Origin: Chrysoporthe austroafricana
Taxonomy: Eukaryota > Ascomycota > Sordariomycetes > Diaporthales > Cryphonectriaceae
NCBI GenBank assembly: GCA_001051155.2
Contig: JYIP02000003.1
Coordinates: 992,001-1,056,000 of the forward strand
DNA: 64,000 nt
Direction: 5' to 3'
Shown: in pieces, positions 21,325 through 33,895 of the stretch
How positions within the stretch are numbered: position 1 is the stretch's first letter
How the letters are laid out: each line of letters opens with the position of its first letter
The notes under the pieces: generated by a model
Databases searched by the model: none
Seen by the model: only the letters and a program-made list of their open reading frames with translations
Told to the model about the DNA's origin: nothing
Position numbers and translations under genes: made by a program

Positions 21325-22872
21325 TCAAACCTTGGAGAAGTGGATACTCTGCGTGTAACAGTAGCTCAGCAGCCCCTGCTTGCCCATCTCACCACCCAGC
21401 CCGCTGTCCTTGAAGCCCGAGAAGAAGGCGTTCTCGTTGGGGAGCTCGAACGTGTTGATGTACACGGACCCGCACTCGAGCCTGCGCGCGATGCTCTCCG
21501 CGCGCGCGATGTCCTTGGAGTACACGGCGGCCGCGAGACCCGCGTTCTCCAGGTTGGCGCGCGCCAGGACGTCCTCCTCGTCGCGCCACTTGAGGATGGG
21601 GATGATCGGTCCTATCCAAGTCAGCCACGGGTGCCTTCGCCTGCGGTTTGGGGAGTGAGCCTCGCAACCTACCGAACTGCTCCTCCTTCACGCACAGAGC
21701 GTCCTCGGGCGGATCGATGACCACGGTGGCGGGGATCCAGTACCCCTTCTCGGGGACCTTCTCCTCGAAGCTCTCCGTCTTCAGGCCCCTCGTCTCCGCG
21801 TCCGCGAGCATGCGCTTCACCGTCGCCAGCTGCGTCTGGTTCGACACGGGCCCGAACAGGGACGGGACGTCCCCGTCGCCCACGATCCGGAACTTATCCT
21901 TGACCTCGGCCCGGAACCGCTGCAGGAACTCGTCGTAGATGTCCTCGTGCACGTAGACCCGCTTCGTGGCGACGCACATCTGCCCGGCGTTGAAGAAGCT
22001 GCCCGTGGCCGTCTTGCCCGCGGCATCGGCGATGTCGACGTCCGGGCAGACGATGGCGGCGTCGTTGCCCGCCAGCTCGAGGGTGAGCTTCTTGAGCGTG
22101 GCGGCGCAGGCGGCCATGATCTTCTTGCCGACGGCGATGGTGCCGGTGAAGGACACCTTGGCGACGCCGGAGTGGGTCGTCATCAGGGCGCCGAGGTCCG
22201 CGCCGCCGTGCAGCGCCTGCAGCACACCCGGCGGGAGCACGGTCTGGCACACCTCGACGAGCCGGAGCACCGCGTACGGCGTGAAGGGGGACGGCTTCAC
22301 GATCACGCAGTTGCCGGTGATAAGTGCCGAGGCGATCTTGAACGTGGACAGGATCACGGGGAAGTTCCAAGGGCAGATAGCAGCCACGACGCCGAGCGGC
22401 GGGTGTGTCGCTATTATCTTGACCTTCTCGTCCTCGTGCTGCACGTAGTCCTCCAGGGCTTGGTTCGCTGGGGGGGATGTCAGCCGGGGGATGCCGCGGC
22501 ACAAAAGGAGGGGCGGGTAGGCTTACAGACGACCTTCATCTGCCTCGTCGTGTTCCCGATCTCGATCTGGCCCATCAGCGTAGATTTGCCGGTCTCCCTC
22601 CTCGTGAGATCAGCCAGCTCCGGCGCGTTGGCGTCGATGACCTCGACCATCCGGGCCAGCGCCGCCTGGCGCTCGGGGATCGTGGTCTTCTTCCATGTCT
22701 GGAAGGCCCTCTCCGCGGCGGCGACCGCATCCTCCAGGTCTGCCGGGGTCGCGATAGGCACGTCCCAGAGCAGTTCCTCGGTGCGCGGGTCCGTCACCTG
22801 ATGGAACGTGGCGGCGGAGCGTTTCTCGCCGCCGATAATGTTATAAAACTTAGGTTCGGTGTTGCTACCCAT
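21325..22872 (-). CDS. NAD(P)-dependent aldehyde dehydrogenase
   Basis: Three exons, 22872-22527, 22467-21673 and 21611-21325, with introns of 59 and 61 bases; 475 aa, the normal length for the family. The start is ATG at 22872 (MGSNTEPKFYNIIGG). Signature elements in order: PWNFPVIL (about residue 150), the Rossmann motif FTGTIAVGKK, the general-base Glu in LELAGND, and the catalytic Cys in FNAGQMCVA. The end is GGEMGKQGLLSYC...IHFSKV. It oxidises an aldehyde to the acid, probably in the cytosol since no targeting peptide is seen. Family is firm, substrate unknown; the form is close to ALDHs that sit in fungal secondary-metabolite clusters, but no such cluster is here. Divergent from the xanthine dehydrogenase gene across 2.1 kb. 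Confidence 0.92.
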
Positions 22873-24394
22873 CCTAGCTGCTCGCGAAGTCGCCTGTCGC
22901 GATTCTACAGGTGAGCCGGTGAGAGGGGGGGTGCGGAGGGCTGGGGCGGCTATATCATTATATGCGACGCGGAGGCCGGCCGGTGGACGGTTTGGATGAA
23001 GGGGACAGCGAGAACAGGTGGGGCGTTTTAATATGTCCAAGCGAGCGCTTCAAGGTTGCATCGTATCGTTCTCCCGGAATCCCAAACGTCTGAGCAGCAG
23101 TAGGCTTTTATGCACACTGCAGCGTTGACCGGGTCTGGACGATCACCCTGGCTGAGGATCATCCGCCGGACAAACTCTCATGAGGTCTCTGCCGAGCCAT
23201 CTACCTCAAGGTGCGACGGGAGGTCGCCCGATCGGGGGGTAAAAATGCGGCCGCGGTGTGCCGTATAGGCCCTCGCATTATGTCTGGCTGATCGGGAGGG
23301 TGCCCGGCGGCGCTTGGCAGCTCGTTACTCCTTATGGAAAGCAGAGCCAATCCTGACGAGCGGTAGTTGACCGGCGCAGGATCTTGTGTGTGTGCGTGTT
23401 GTATGTGTGTGTTTGTGTGCGTGCGCGCGCGCGAGAGCAGGGGTCTCGTCTTGAATCCTACTATGGCACGCAGACGAGAGGCTCTCCTGTAGGATACTAG
23501 GACAACAGAGTGTGCGCTGTCGACGGTGCGAGACACACATCTTCCGGACTCCCACCATTCCGGAGCGATAGCCTGAGCCTAGACCCTTCGAGGGGCGCTC
23601 CTGCGACCTGTGATCACGACGGGAGCGCCAGAGGCCGCGCGACCCCATCGGCCTTTGTCCACGCCCCCGAGGGCAACCAACATCCGGGATGGCCACGGGG
23701 CATGGTTCGAGCCTAGCCGCTTCAGTCTGGGGCCGCGGGACATCTTTCGCCCCAATGCGATGCTGGGGGCCCGCCTCGCGTCGCAGCCGCCAGGCGCACT
23801 TCCCGGCTTGGACGGTTCTGTGGCGCTGCGCATGCATCGGGACCAAACGCACGCACGTGGTAAGTAAGGCTGGGGCTGCCAACCCCGGAGTTCGTGCGCG
23901 TGCGCGCGCTTTCTTGACTTTCTCCTCGAGCCTGTTTCCCAGGCCCGTCTCGCGGGGTGGACCTCTCCATATGCCGTCCTCCGTCTGCAGGGCGCAGGAG
24001 CACGAGAAGGGCTGAGGGCCCAGCGTGGACCGTGGTGCCCCCATCCACCCGCGCTGCAACAGGAGCAAGCGTACCCAGTTTTGCCAGTGCAGTACAGTTC
24101 TGACCGCAGCGGCGGTCTCCGGCTCAGGCCGCTCGCTTCCTGCCGCCGAAGCGGGGCGCCTGGAGGAACAGGGTGGGCCGTCCGCTGCCGGGCTCCCACA
24201 AGGTCGGCCCGGGACTGTGCATGGTGTTTTTGGTCGCCCACGCCTCTGGGGTTGAGCCCCCAAGCTGCGACGAGGCTCTGTGGTCCCCCTTTTCTGTGAC
24301 TGATGGAGTAGAAGGGCCGTAGTCGCCAGTTCAGGCGCCATGGTTGACGATGCTGGTGCTGCTGGCCGGAAGAGAGGACAAGACGGAAGAAAGG

Positions 24395-24433
<39 letters not shown>

Positions 24434-24586
24434 GCCCCACGGACGCCCGCGGGGGGGGCGGCGGCCCAGAGAAAACCACCCAACCACCCCCCCTTTCGCC
24501 ACCCTTGCCCCTACAACTGCCGCCTACGGCCCTCTTCCTCCCTCACCCCCAGAAAGGGGGAANAGGGGGAGGGGGGGAGGGAAGAG

Positions 24587-24652
<66 letters not shown>

Positions 24653-24984
24653 CGAGCACGGAGCGCTGAGAGTCAGTCGGCCGCTCCCGCTATCTCCGCA
24701 GGCCGACGTGGCCGGCAGGGGAAGCATGACAACCAATCCCGCTCGCTAGCTTCATTTGATATCAGCGCTGTCTTTCTCTCTCACTCGCCTTCTCTCACTC
24801 TCTGTCTCCCTCCTTGGCTTCTTATCCTAGCTTCCTCATGATCTGTCTCGGCCAGCCTCGCTACTCTCTTCCTCTGGCCGTCCCATTGCTCTGTTTGCCC
24901 CTCCTCGCATCTTGGTTCCACGACATGTGCATGCGGGTGATGTGCACCTAGGACCCAACCGCACCACCTCGCCACCGCACCGTC
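22873..24984. other. GC-rich intergenic region with GT tract, poly-A tracts and an N
   Basis: Divergent promoter region between the aldehyde and xanthine dehydrogenase genes. Long open frames here are a by-product of high G+C. 23384-23434 is an alternating purine-pyrimidine tract (GT, then GC). Poly-A tracts run at about 24398-24430 and 24585-24650 with an N at 24563 between them, so the sequence is unreliable there. 24770-24840 is a TCTC-rich pyrimidine tract, and one GATAAG site (minus strand, 24821-24826) lies 159 bases before the xanthine dehydrogenase ATG. It could serve the nitrogen regulator AreA/NIT2, but one site is weak evidence. Confidence 0.5.
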
Positions 24985-27900
24985 ATGGCTCCGATAGCAA
25001 TCTCGCCAGAGCGTGGCACCTCGCAGCTGGACACCCTGACCACCGCCTTCGATGACACTATCCGCTTCTATCTGAACGGCACACGGGTCGTCCTCGATGA
25101 GATCGACCCGGAGGTCACCCTGCTGGAGTATCTCAGGGGCATCGGGCTGACGGGCACGAAGCTGTAGGTCAACTCTGTAGCCCACGGGGGAGAAGGGTGT
25201 AGTGGTTTTGGGGCAGAGGGGGAGGAGGGGGCTTCTGTTGGCACGGACCGCTCCGTATGGTAGGATACAGTGCTGACTCGTCCACAGCGGCTGCTCAGAG
25301 GGAGGCTGCGGCGCCTGCACCGTCGTCATCTCCCAGTACAACCCGACGACCGGGAAGATCTACCACGCCAGCGTCAACGCCTGCCTCGCCCCGCTGGCCA
25401 GCGTCGACGGGAAGCATGTCATCACCATCGAGGGCATAGGCAACGTCAGGTCCCCGCACCCCACCCAGGAGCGCATCGCCAAGGGCAATGGCTCCCAGTG
25501 CGGCTTCTGCACCCCCGGCATCGTCATGAGCCTGTATGCGCTGCTGCGGAACAACGACGCCCCGACCGACGAGGATGTCGAGGAGGCCTTCGACGGCAAC
25601 CTGTGCAGGTGCACCGGGTATAGGCCGATCCTGGACGCCGCGAGGAGCTTCAGCGTCACCGCGGGCTGTGGGAAGGCGAGGACCAACGGCGGCAGCGGGT
25701 GCTGCATGGAGAACGGGAACGGGGCCAGCGGTGGGTGCTGCAAGGAGAAGGACGGCGTCGACGGTGGCGACCAGCCGATCAAGAGGTTCACGCCGCCGGG
25801 GTTCATCGAGTACAACCCCGATACTGAGCTCATCTTCCCGCCGGCGCTGAAGAAGCACGACTTCAAGCCGCTGGTCTTCGGCAACAAGAGGAAGAAGTGG
25901 TACAGGCCCGTGACCCTACAGCAGCTGCTCGAGATCAAGAGCGTCCACCCCGCTGCCAAGATCATCGGCGGCAGCACGGAGACGCAGATCGAGGTCAAGT
26001 TCAAGGCCATGAAGTACCCCGTCTCCGTCTTCGTCGGCGATATCCCCGAGCTCAGGCGGTACTCCTTCGGCGACGACTATGTCGAGGTAGGAGGAAACGT
26101 CATCCTGACAGACCTGGAGGAGATCTGTCTCGAGGCGATCGAGCATTACGGCCCGGACAGGGCGCAGGTCTTCGCCGCGATGCACAAGCAGCTGAAGTAC
26201 TTCGCCGGGCGGCAGATCAGGAACGTGGGCACGCCGGCCGGGAACCTGGCCACGGCATCGCCCATCTCGGACCTCAACCCCGTCTTCACAGCCTCCGACT
26301 CGGTGCTGATCGCCAGGTCGGCAAGCGAGACGACCGAGATCCCCATGTCAGGGTTCTTCAAGGGCTACAGGCGGACCGCCCTTGCAGAGGATGCCATCAT
26401 CGCCTCGATACGGATCCCGCTTACCCAGCCCAAGCGCGAGTTCTTCAGGGCGTACAAGCAGGCCAAGAGGAAGGATGACGATATCGCCATCGTGACTGGG
26501 GCGCTAAGGGTCAGGCTTGGTGGCGACGGCATTGTCGAGCAGGCGAACCTGGTATACGGTGGTATGGCAGCGTGGACCATAGCCGCGAAGCAGACGAACG
26601 AGTACCTGGTCGGCAGGAAGTTCGACGACCTCGAGACACTTGAAGGGGCCATGAATGCTCTGGAACAGGACTTCAATCTGCCCTTCAGCGTGCCAGGTGG
26701 CATGGCATCTTACAGAAGAGCTCTGGCGCTGAGTCTCTTCTACAGATTCTACCATGAGGTGATGCTTGGGTTGGGCGATAGCAAGCACATGGATGAGCAG
26801 GCGGTGGAGGAGATCGAGAGAGAGATCTCTACCGGAGACACGGATGGCACCGCGACACTGGACTACCAGCAGACCATCGTGGGCAAGGCAAATCCCCACC
26901 TTGCTGCGCTAAAACAGACGGTTGGCGAGGCGCAGTACACCGATGACATACCGAAGCTCGCCAATGAGCTCTATGGCTGTCTCGTCCTGTCTACCAGGGC
27001 GCATGCGAAGATCACATCCATCGACTTCTCTGCCGCGCTGGACGTGCCGGGTGTGGTGGACTACGTTGACCGCAGCGATATGCCCAGCGACGACGCGAAC
27101 CACTGGGGTGCGCCACACTTTCAAGAGGTCTTCCTAGCCGAGGACGAAGTCTTCACAGCCGGCCAGCCCATCGCTCTGATCTTGGCTACCTCGCAACATC
27201 GGGCGGCCGAGGGCGCGAGGGCGGTGAAGGTTGAGTACGAGGACCTCCCTGCCATCTTCACCATCGAGGAGGCTATCGAGAAGGACAGCCTGTTCAATTA
27301 CTTCAGAGAGATCAAGAACGGAGACCCAGAGGAGGCCTTCAAGAAGTGCGACTATATATTTAACGGCGTTGCGAGGATGGGTGGTCAGGAGCATTTCTAC
27401 CTGGAGACGAACGCCTGTGTTGCGATACCGAAGGAGGACGGGGAGATGGAGATATGGTCGAGTTCGCAGAACTGCAATGAGTCGTAAGCTGCCCTTTCCC
27501 CCTGCGCATCTGGTGTGGAGCCACATCTGACGAGCCCCCCTCCAGCCAAGCATATGCCGCTCGCGTTCTGGGCCAGAAGGCCAACAAGGTCGTCGTCAAG
27601 GTGAAACGCCTCGGCGGCGGCTTCGGCGGCAAAGAGACGCGCTGCATCCAGCTCAGCACGATCCTCGCGCTCGCGGCCCAGAAGACCCGCAAGCCCGTCC
27701 GCTGCATGCTCACTCGCGAGGAGGATATGGTGACGTCTGGACAGCGGCATCCGTTCCTCGGCCGGTGGAAGCTGGGCGTCAACAAGGACGGAAAGATCCA
27801 GGCGCTCGACCTCGACATCTTCAACAACGGCGGGTGGTCGTGGGACCTTTCCGCCGCGGTCTGCGAAAGGGCGATGACACACAGCGACGGGTGCTACAAG

Positions 27901-29374
27901 ATCCCTAACGTCCATGTCCGCGGACGGATATGCAAGACCAACACGATGAGCAACACGGCGTTCCGGGGATTCGGTGGACCACAGGGGCTGTTCATCGCCG
28001 AGTCTTACATGAGCGAGGTCGCAGACCGCCTGGGAATACCGGTTGAGAAGTTCAGGGAGATCAACATGTACAAGGTCGAGGAGCCGACGCATTTCAACCA
28101 GCCGCTGACGGACTGGCACGTCCCGCTTATGTGTAAACAGGTGATCGAGGAGACAGAGTACGAGAAGAGGAAGGAAGCTGTCGAGAAGTTCAACAAGGAA
28201 CACAAGTGGCGGAAGCGAGGTCTGGTAAGTTGTCTAGTCCCCGTCCCCTCAGGCTGACTGTGAGCATTACTAAGAATCAACGCAGGCCTTGATACCCACC
28301 AAGTTCGGCATCTCCTTCACGGCCCTCTGGTTCAATCAGGCCGGCGCCCTGGTCCACATCTACCACGACGGTTCCGTTCTCGTCGCCCACGGCGGCACGG
28401 AGATGGGCCAGGGGCTGCACACGAAGATGACAATGATCGCGGCCGAGGCCCTCAAGGTGCCCCTGGACAACGTCTTCATATCCGAGACGGCCACCAACAC
28501 CGTGGCGAACGCGAGCGCAACGGCGGCCTCAGCCTCTAGCGACCTCAACGGCTACGCAATCTTCAACGCCTGCGAGCAGCTCAACGAGCGCCTCGCGCCG
28601 TACCGCGAGAAGCTCGGGCCGGACGCCACCATGAAGGACCTTGCGCACGCGGCGTACTTTGACCGGGTGAACCTGTCAGCGCAGGGCTTCTACAAGACGC
28701 CCGAGATCGGGTACACGTGGGGCGAGAACAAGGGCAAGATGTTCTTCTACTTCACGCAGGGCGTGGCGGCGGCCGAGGTGGAGGTGGACACGCTCACGGG
28801 CAGCTGGACGTGCCTGCGCGCGGACGTCAAGATGGACGTCGGGCGCAGCATCAACCCGAGCATCGACTACGGGCAGATCCAGGGGGCGTTCGTGCAGGGG
28901 ATGGGCCTCTTCACGATGGAGGAGAGCCTGTGGCTGCGCAACGGGCCGGCGGCGGGCAACCTGTTCACGCGCGGGCCGGGCGCGTACAAGATCCCCGGCT
29001 TCCGGGACGTGCCGCAGGTCTTCAACGTGAGCCTGCTGAAGGGGGTGGAGTGGAAGGACCTGCGCACCATCCAGCGGAGCAGGGGCGTGGGCGAGCCGCC
29101 GCTGTTCATGGGGAGCGCCGTGTTCTTCGCGATCCGGGACGCGCTCAAGGCGGCGCGGGGCATGTACGGGGTGAGGGCGAGGACGGTGAGGGACGAGGAC
29201 GGCGGGGCGGAGGTCGGGAGGGAGGGGTGGGAGGGGGAGACGGAGGACGGTCTGCTGAGGCTGGAGAGCCCGGCCACGAACGAGAGGATTAGGCTGGCAT
29301 GTGTGGACCCTATCATGGAGAGGGCACGGGTTAGGCCCAAGGAGGGGGAGAAGAGTTTCTTTATTGCCATCTGA
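24985..29374 (+). CDS. hxA: Xanthine dehydrogenase / purine hydroxylase (molybdoflavoprotein)
   Basis: Four exons: 24985-25163, 25288-27483, 27546-28224, 28286-29374; phases close to 1380 aa, matching fungal XDH length. Domains in order: a plant-type 2Fe-2S domain (GCSEGGCGACTVV at residue 60, intron 1 falling just before it); a helical 2Fe-2S domain (QCGFCTPG and NLCRCTGYRPI); an FAD domain (GGSTETQIEVK, then RNVGTPAGNLATASP); and the molybdenum-cofactor domains with GGGFGGKETR, FRGFGGPQG, GGTEMGQGLHTK and the catalytic Glu in GVGEPP. It oxidises hypoxanthine to xanthine and uric acid in purine use as nitrogen source, in cytosol or peroxisome. The paralogue HxnS (nicotinate hydroxylase) cannot be wholly excluded, so the symbol is a best guess. 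The last 60 residues are weakly conserved. Confidence 0.93.
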
Positions 29375-31268
29375 GGGGCCCACCGAGGCGGCAAGGATGG
29401 GCAGGGGCAGCTGGTTTACACGGTGGGCGGATATGGCGTTCTGTATAAAATCTGACACCAAGCATGTACGCTGGAAGACAATCTCTTGCTGCAAAGACCA
29501 TACATAGTCTCGACTTTAACCTGGGAGTGGGGTGGTCTGCTGCGGGACGCACAGGGGCCAAGATCCTGCGCTGAGAGAATCAGCTCATACCATCGCCTCC
29601 CAGCTCTCGACCGCTCCTCTTGCCCGTCCACCCGATGCTACAGCATGTGAACGCAGGCAGCTGGCAGGCCGCTCCCAACAGACCCTGGGTCTGCGCGCGC
29701 GGAGCATCTCGTCCTCACCCGTCCCGACGTTCCCGCCGTGCGACCAGCAGCCAGCTGCCTCCCTGTGCTCGTTCCTCGGCTAATGCACGCCCGGTCCGAC
29801 GTGCAGCTTCTCGAAACTCACGAGGCCCCCTTCGAAGGGTGTCACCGTGGCCCGCCCCCCCCCCGGTAGCACATGTGAACCGCGCGCCCTAGCGGGCACC
29901 AGGGCCCCGGGAGGGAGCACATCTATCTATCTATCTGAATACGAGCTCCCAGGAGCGCCCCGGTCGGGGTCCCGAGGCGGTGTCGTCGTTTTGCGGCCGT
30001 CCACCTCCGGCGCCCCGGAACAGGCGCTCTAGAGGCCCAGCCCTCCAGCGCCGCCTGCGTGGTCTCGCGTCGCACGCGATCGATGGGCCGACGGCACGGG
30101 CGGTGACCCTCGTGGTGATTACGGCTGTGCGCCCTATCGCCCAGCCTAAGACCCAGGGCCCACGCCGGATCTCGTCTATGGTATGGGGACGTCTCGGTCC
30201 TGCTGGCGAGGCGCGCCGCGCGATCGTGATCGCCGTTATCAGCGCGCTGCAGGGGTCGGGATGGGGATAGGAGGAAAAGCAGGAACATGGACATCACTGC
30301 ATGCTAGCGGCGCCGATGTCTCACGGCTCAGGCGTGTCCTGATGCTGAGAATTTTTTTTATTTTATTTTTTTTTTGGAGGGGGGGAGGCCATACTTCTTC
30401 TCCCACTTGGGAATTATACACAGTAGTATCTCTACCTCTACCATAGTACGTACCATGGCAATCTGGGATGTTCTCCAAGATTGGCAGCCCCTGCAGCCTC
30501 TCCAACATCCACCACTAAGCAGCCCCCAGCAGCCCCCCCTCTGCAAGCATCCCCCTAGAGCCTGTCCCCGCATGCGGCATCAGTGGGCACGTAAGCTCCC
30601 CCCGCCGCCCCCAATACTCCCTCTCCAGCCCCTGGCCTGGCGCCCACCCGCCCAGCCGCCCTCCGGGCAAAGATTCCGCTGGCGCGAAGGCGGCGGCAAA
30701 AGCCAGTCACCCAAGAGACCATGCGCGCCCGTCGCCCCGTCGGCCGTCCTCCGTCCACCCGTCCTAAATTTGCGCCGGTCTTACTGGCACCTGCACCTCG
30801 GCTACCAACAACACAAAAAGAGCGCATCTCGTGTCGCGTGCCCGGCGCGATCGCGATCGTACCGCTCCGGCGCTGCAATACCCACCAGGACACCCCACGG
30901 AGGGACGACCCAGCCCTTGCTGCTCCCCTTACGTGCGCGATCGAGCTCCCGGCGGCGATCTTGGCCGACGTCGACGGGTCGAGCGAGGAACGAGGCCTCT
31001 CGGGAGAGGCGTGGTCGAATCAGCCGCGCCCAGCTGCAGAAGCCCGCACGCCTTGCTCAAATGAGCTACGAACTCAACGCCAGCTGCGTAACCCACGGAC
31101 CCAATGGGAGGAGAGCGCATTGAGTGACCAGGGACCGGGATTGGAACTGGACCCTTCTCTTGAATTTTTGTTTATTTATTTTTATTTTATTTTTATTGTC
31201 CCCCTAGGAGGAAAAGACGGAGGGCCGCCGGAAGACGAGGGCAGGGCAGCCAGGCCCGATCGCGAGTT
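29375..31268. other. Intergenic and long leader region of the AcuM gene
   Basis: About 1.9 kb, GC-rich to 31.1 kb. A 327-codon frame (30721-31704) runs through it but has no domain and reads into the first AcuM intron, so I treat it as chance. Simple sequences: ATCT repeats at 29920-29936, a T-rich tract at 30350-30376 and another at 31163-31198. The 3' part is probably promoter and 5' UTR of the regulator gene. Confidence 0.5.
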
Positions 31269-31982
31269 ATGGACAAGAAGAAGAAGAATGGGGCTGCTGG
31301 CACCGCTGAGGACAAGGACCGCTCGCCCGACGTCGACTCGTCCAAGCCCAGGCCGGCGCAGTCCACCCCCATCCGGCCCAGTAATAATGGCGACAGGTCC
31401 AAGGCCAGCGCGACGCCGGGTAGTGACAAGGACAACGCCAGCAGGACGCACGCGCCGGACGACGCCAGCAAGCAGGGTCCTCAGAAGAAGAGGCGCAAGG
31501 TCACTCACGGTACGCCCCCCCTACTGCTCTACCTGGCCCCCCTCCCCCTTCCCTCATCCTCCCCCCCCAAAGAAAAACGGCGACGACATGCCTACCCGCT
31601 CCTGTGGCGGACGGCACCCGGCGGGCCTCATCGTGTGGTCGACACGCGCTAATCCTGTGTCTCGCGCGTTCCTACAGCATGCGTATATTGCCGTCGATCT
31701 GTAAGTCAGAACAAAACCTCCCGCCCCGGCCAGGCGATTGGCTGCTATCCGCGCCGTGGGCGCACACTGTTGCCCCGTGTCGAGGGCTACGGCATGGCTG
31801 CCCAACCTCCCGCGCCCGGCGTCGAGGGTCGTGCCTGTAGCAGGGTCGCCTTGTGTTTCGCGTGTGCGAGGGGCTAAGGCTTGAGGGATGTGTGGCTAAT
31901 ACGATCGTGTTCTCCCGGGTGCTTAGCACATGACATGTGACCTCGTATGTAAGACCCTTCTCTTTCCCAATTTTGCTTTTTC

Positions 31983-32014
<32 letters not shown>

Positions 32015-33895
32015 CTCCCTCACCGCACACCCCCTAACCCCCCGTCCCTTTACCGAGAGCCGTCAGGGCGCTGCCGTGTGATGCTGCAACTACGCGGCAG
32101 GCTCGAGTGCGAACAGACCATTGACCACGGCATGACGCTTTGCTCTGAATAGGAGAGGCCTTGTACGAGGTGTATCAAGCGCAACATCGGCCACCTCTGC
32201 CGCGACGAGCCTCGCGACAATGACAGCAAGAAGGCCGGCGGCGGGAGAGGGAGCATCGCCGCCGGCTCGACCATAGACGAATCGGAATCCCAGCAGTCCC
32301 AGTCCGAGCTCGCCCGTGGCTCCATCGACCAGGCCAGCGCTGCCGTCACGGCCGCGGTTGCCATGAGACCCCCGTTCGACGCAGGATCAGCGTCAGCGGC
32401 TTCTGGGACTGGTGGTGTCGGCGGTAGTGGTATCACTGCTGGGCCTGCGGGCTCGCTGGGCCGGGGCAGCTCCCTACAGCAGCTTGTGCGACCGACACAG
32501 GTCTCCGGGATGCAGGCCAGCGGCCTGCGCAGCAGCAATATGAACCAGTGTAGGTCTGGACCTCGTAAAAATGCCATGAGGGCCCCTCGTCTCCCCCTTA
32601 CCACGCAATACCGCGCCATCCTGTGGAACCAGCGCGCGGCCTGCTTCTGACATCATAAACAGTCGCCGGTTTCTCGGACGCGTGGTTGACTGCCCAGAAC
32701 CACCTGCAGGACATGCAGAACTACCAGAACAACTACCTCATCGCCCCGGAAGTCAGCAACGAGTTCAACCTGCTCAACGAGTTCCTCAACAGCAGCCTGC
32801 TGGACGACGGCGGCCTGTTGTCGAGCGGAGACCAGAACCAGGTCCTCAAGAACGAGACCGACATGCTGCCCGGTGGCTACCTCGGCCAGGGCGGCAGATC
32901 ACTGCTGCCGCCGAGCGTCCTGCCGGCGCCCGGGATGCAGCAGCAGAACGCCGCGGGGCATGCAGCCGAGGGCGCCTCCATAGCCAGACCGGGCACGAGC
33001 AACCCGGAGGACAAGAGGCGCCGCGAGGCGGCCAAGTTCTACCTGGAGGTGGCAGACCCCTCGGGCAACGACACGCCCGAGGCGCGGATGGAGCGGGTCC
33101 TCCGCGCCAAGTATGAGGCGGGCCTGCTCAAGCCCTTTAACTACATCCAGGGCTACAAGAAGCTCCAGGACTACCTGGAGACGCACATCCAGCCCTCATC
33201 GAAGCAGAAGATCCTCGCCCAGATCAACAAGTTCCGCCCCAAGTTCCGCGAGAAGGTGCAGCTCATGACGGACCTCCAGCTGGTGTACGTCGAGATGTGG
33301 TTCGAGAAGACGCTGATGGAGTACGACCGCGTGTTCGCGAGCATGGCGGTCCCGGCGTGCTGCTGGCGGCGGACGGGCGAGATCTTCCGTGGGAACAAGG
33401 AGATGGCCGAGCTGATCGGGGTGGAGGTGGAGGACCTGCGCGACGTAAGTGCTGACCCCCCGCCGCGGGCGGGGTCCATGTCTTGACCTGTCCCCCTGTC
33501 TCGATGATGCCGTACAGGCTGCTGACAGCGCCGCAGGGCAAGATCGCTCTACACCAGATCCTCACGGAGGCGTCCGTGGTGCGGTACTGGGAGGAGTTCG
33601 GGACCATCGCGTTCGACGCGGCACACGACACCCTCCTCACGGCGTGCGAGCTCAAGGGTCCCGGCGACAAGGGCAACTCGAGGGAGATCAAGTGCTGCTT
33701 CTCGTTGAAGATCCGGCGCGACGAGGCGAGAATGTAAGTGCTCTGTCGCGTCTGCCACCAGTACTTCCGCCCAGGACTCTCCACCCTGCTTCTCGGCCCA
33801 CGCAAGCATGCTAATATTATTATTTTTTCTGCTAATTCTCTAATAGACCGAGTCTGATTGTTGGCAATTTCTTACCGCACGATCCATCACATTGA
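31269..33895 (+). CDS. acuM: Zn2Cys6 transcription factor AcuM/Rds2 with PAS domain (gluconeogenesis)
   Basis: Seven exons: 31269-31509, 31678-31700, 31927-31944, 32153-32549, 32663-33444, 33537-33733, 33847-33895; phases close to 568 aa. The zinc cluster is built from four exons: ACVYCRRS (exons 1-2), HMTCDL (exon 3, 18 bases) and ERPCTRCIKRNIGHLC (exon 4), giving CX2CX6CX5CX2CX6C. A basic KKRRKVTH precedes it. The PAS domain is at about residues 385-555, ending PSLIVGNFLP. The cluster matches yeast Rds2 and Aspergillus AcuM rather than the partner AcuK/Ert1, which has a different cluster sequence. Known role: activates gluconeogenic genes (PEP carboxykinase, fructose bisphosphatase) on non-fermentable carbon, and iron uptake in Aspergillus; nuclear. 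A TGC repeat lies in intron 3. Confidence 0.9.
31982..32013 (+). repeat. (TGC)n microsatellite in AcuM intron 3
   Basis: About ten TGC units, beginning after TTTTTCT and running to 32013, followed by CCTCCCTCACC. It lies 40 bases after the 18-base microexon, in a pyrimidine-rich part of the intron. The length may vary between strains. Confidence 0.85.

Noticed and set aside
23325..24502. Minus-strand frames of 384 and 307 codons
   Set aside because: They read through the homopolymer tract as poly-Phe and are otherwise low-complexity Arg/Pro; open because of base composition near a suspect assembly join.
24340..24841. Plus-strand frames with poly-Lys runs
   Set aside because: The Lys runs are the poly-A tracts around the N at 24563, not a protein.
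21325..29374. Aldehyde dehydrogenase next to xanthine dehydrogenase as a catabolic or secondary-metabolite cluster
   Set aside because: No backbone synthase, transporter or regulator specific to a pathway is adjacent, and a suspect assembly join lies between them.
28676..29494. 272-codon frame on the minus strand opposite xanthine dehydrogenase
   Set aside because: High G+C coding DNA leaves the antisense frame open; it has no motif and is rich in Arg, Pro and His, as expected of a shadow.
30721..31704. 327-codon frame upstream of and overlapping acuM
   Set aside because: No domain, changes character along its length and reads through a splice donor that the zinc-cluster gene needs.
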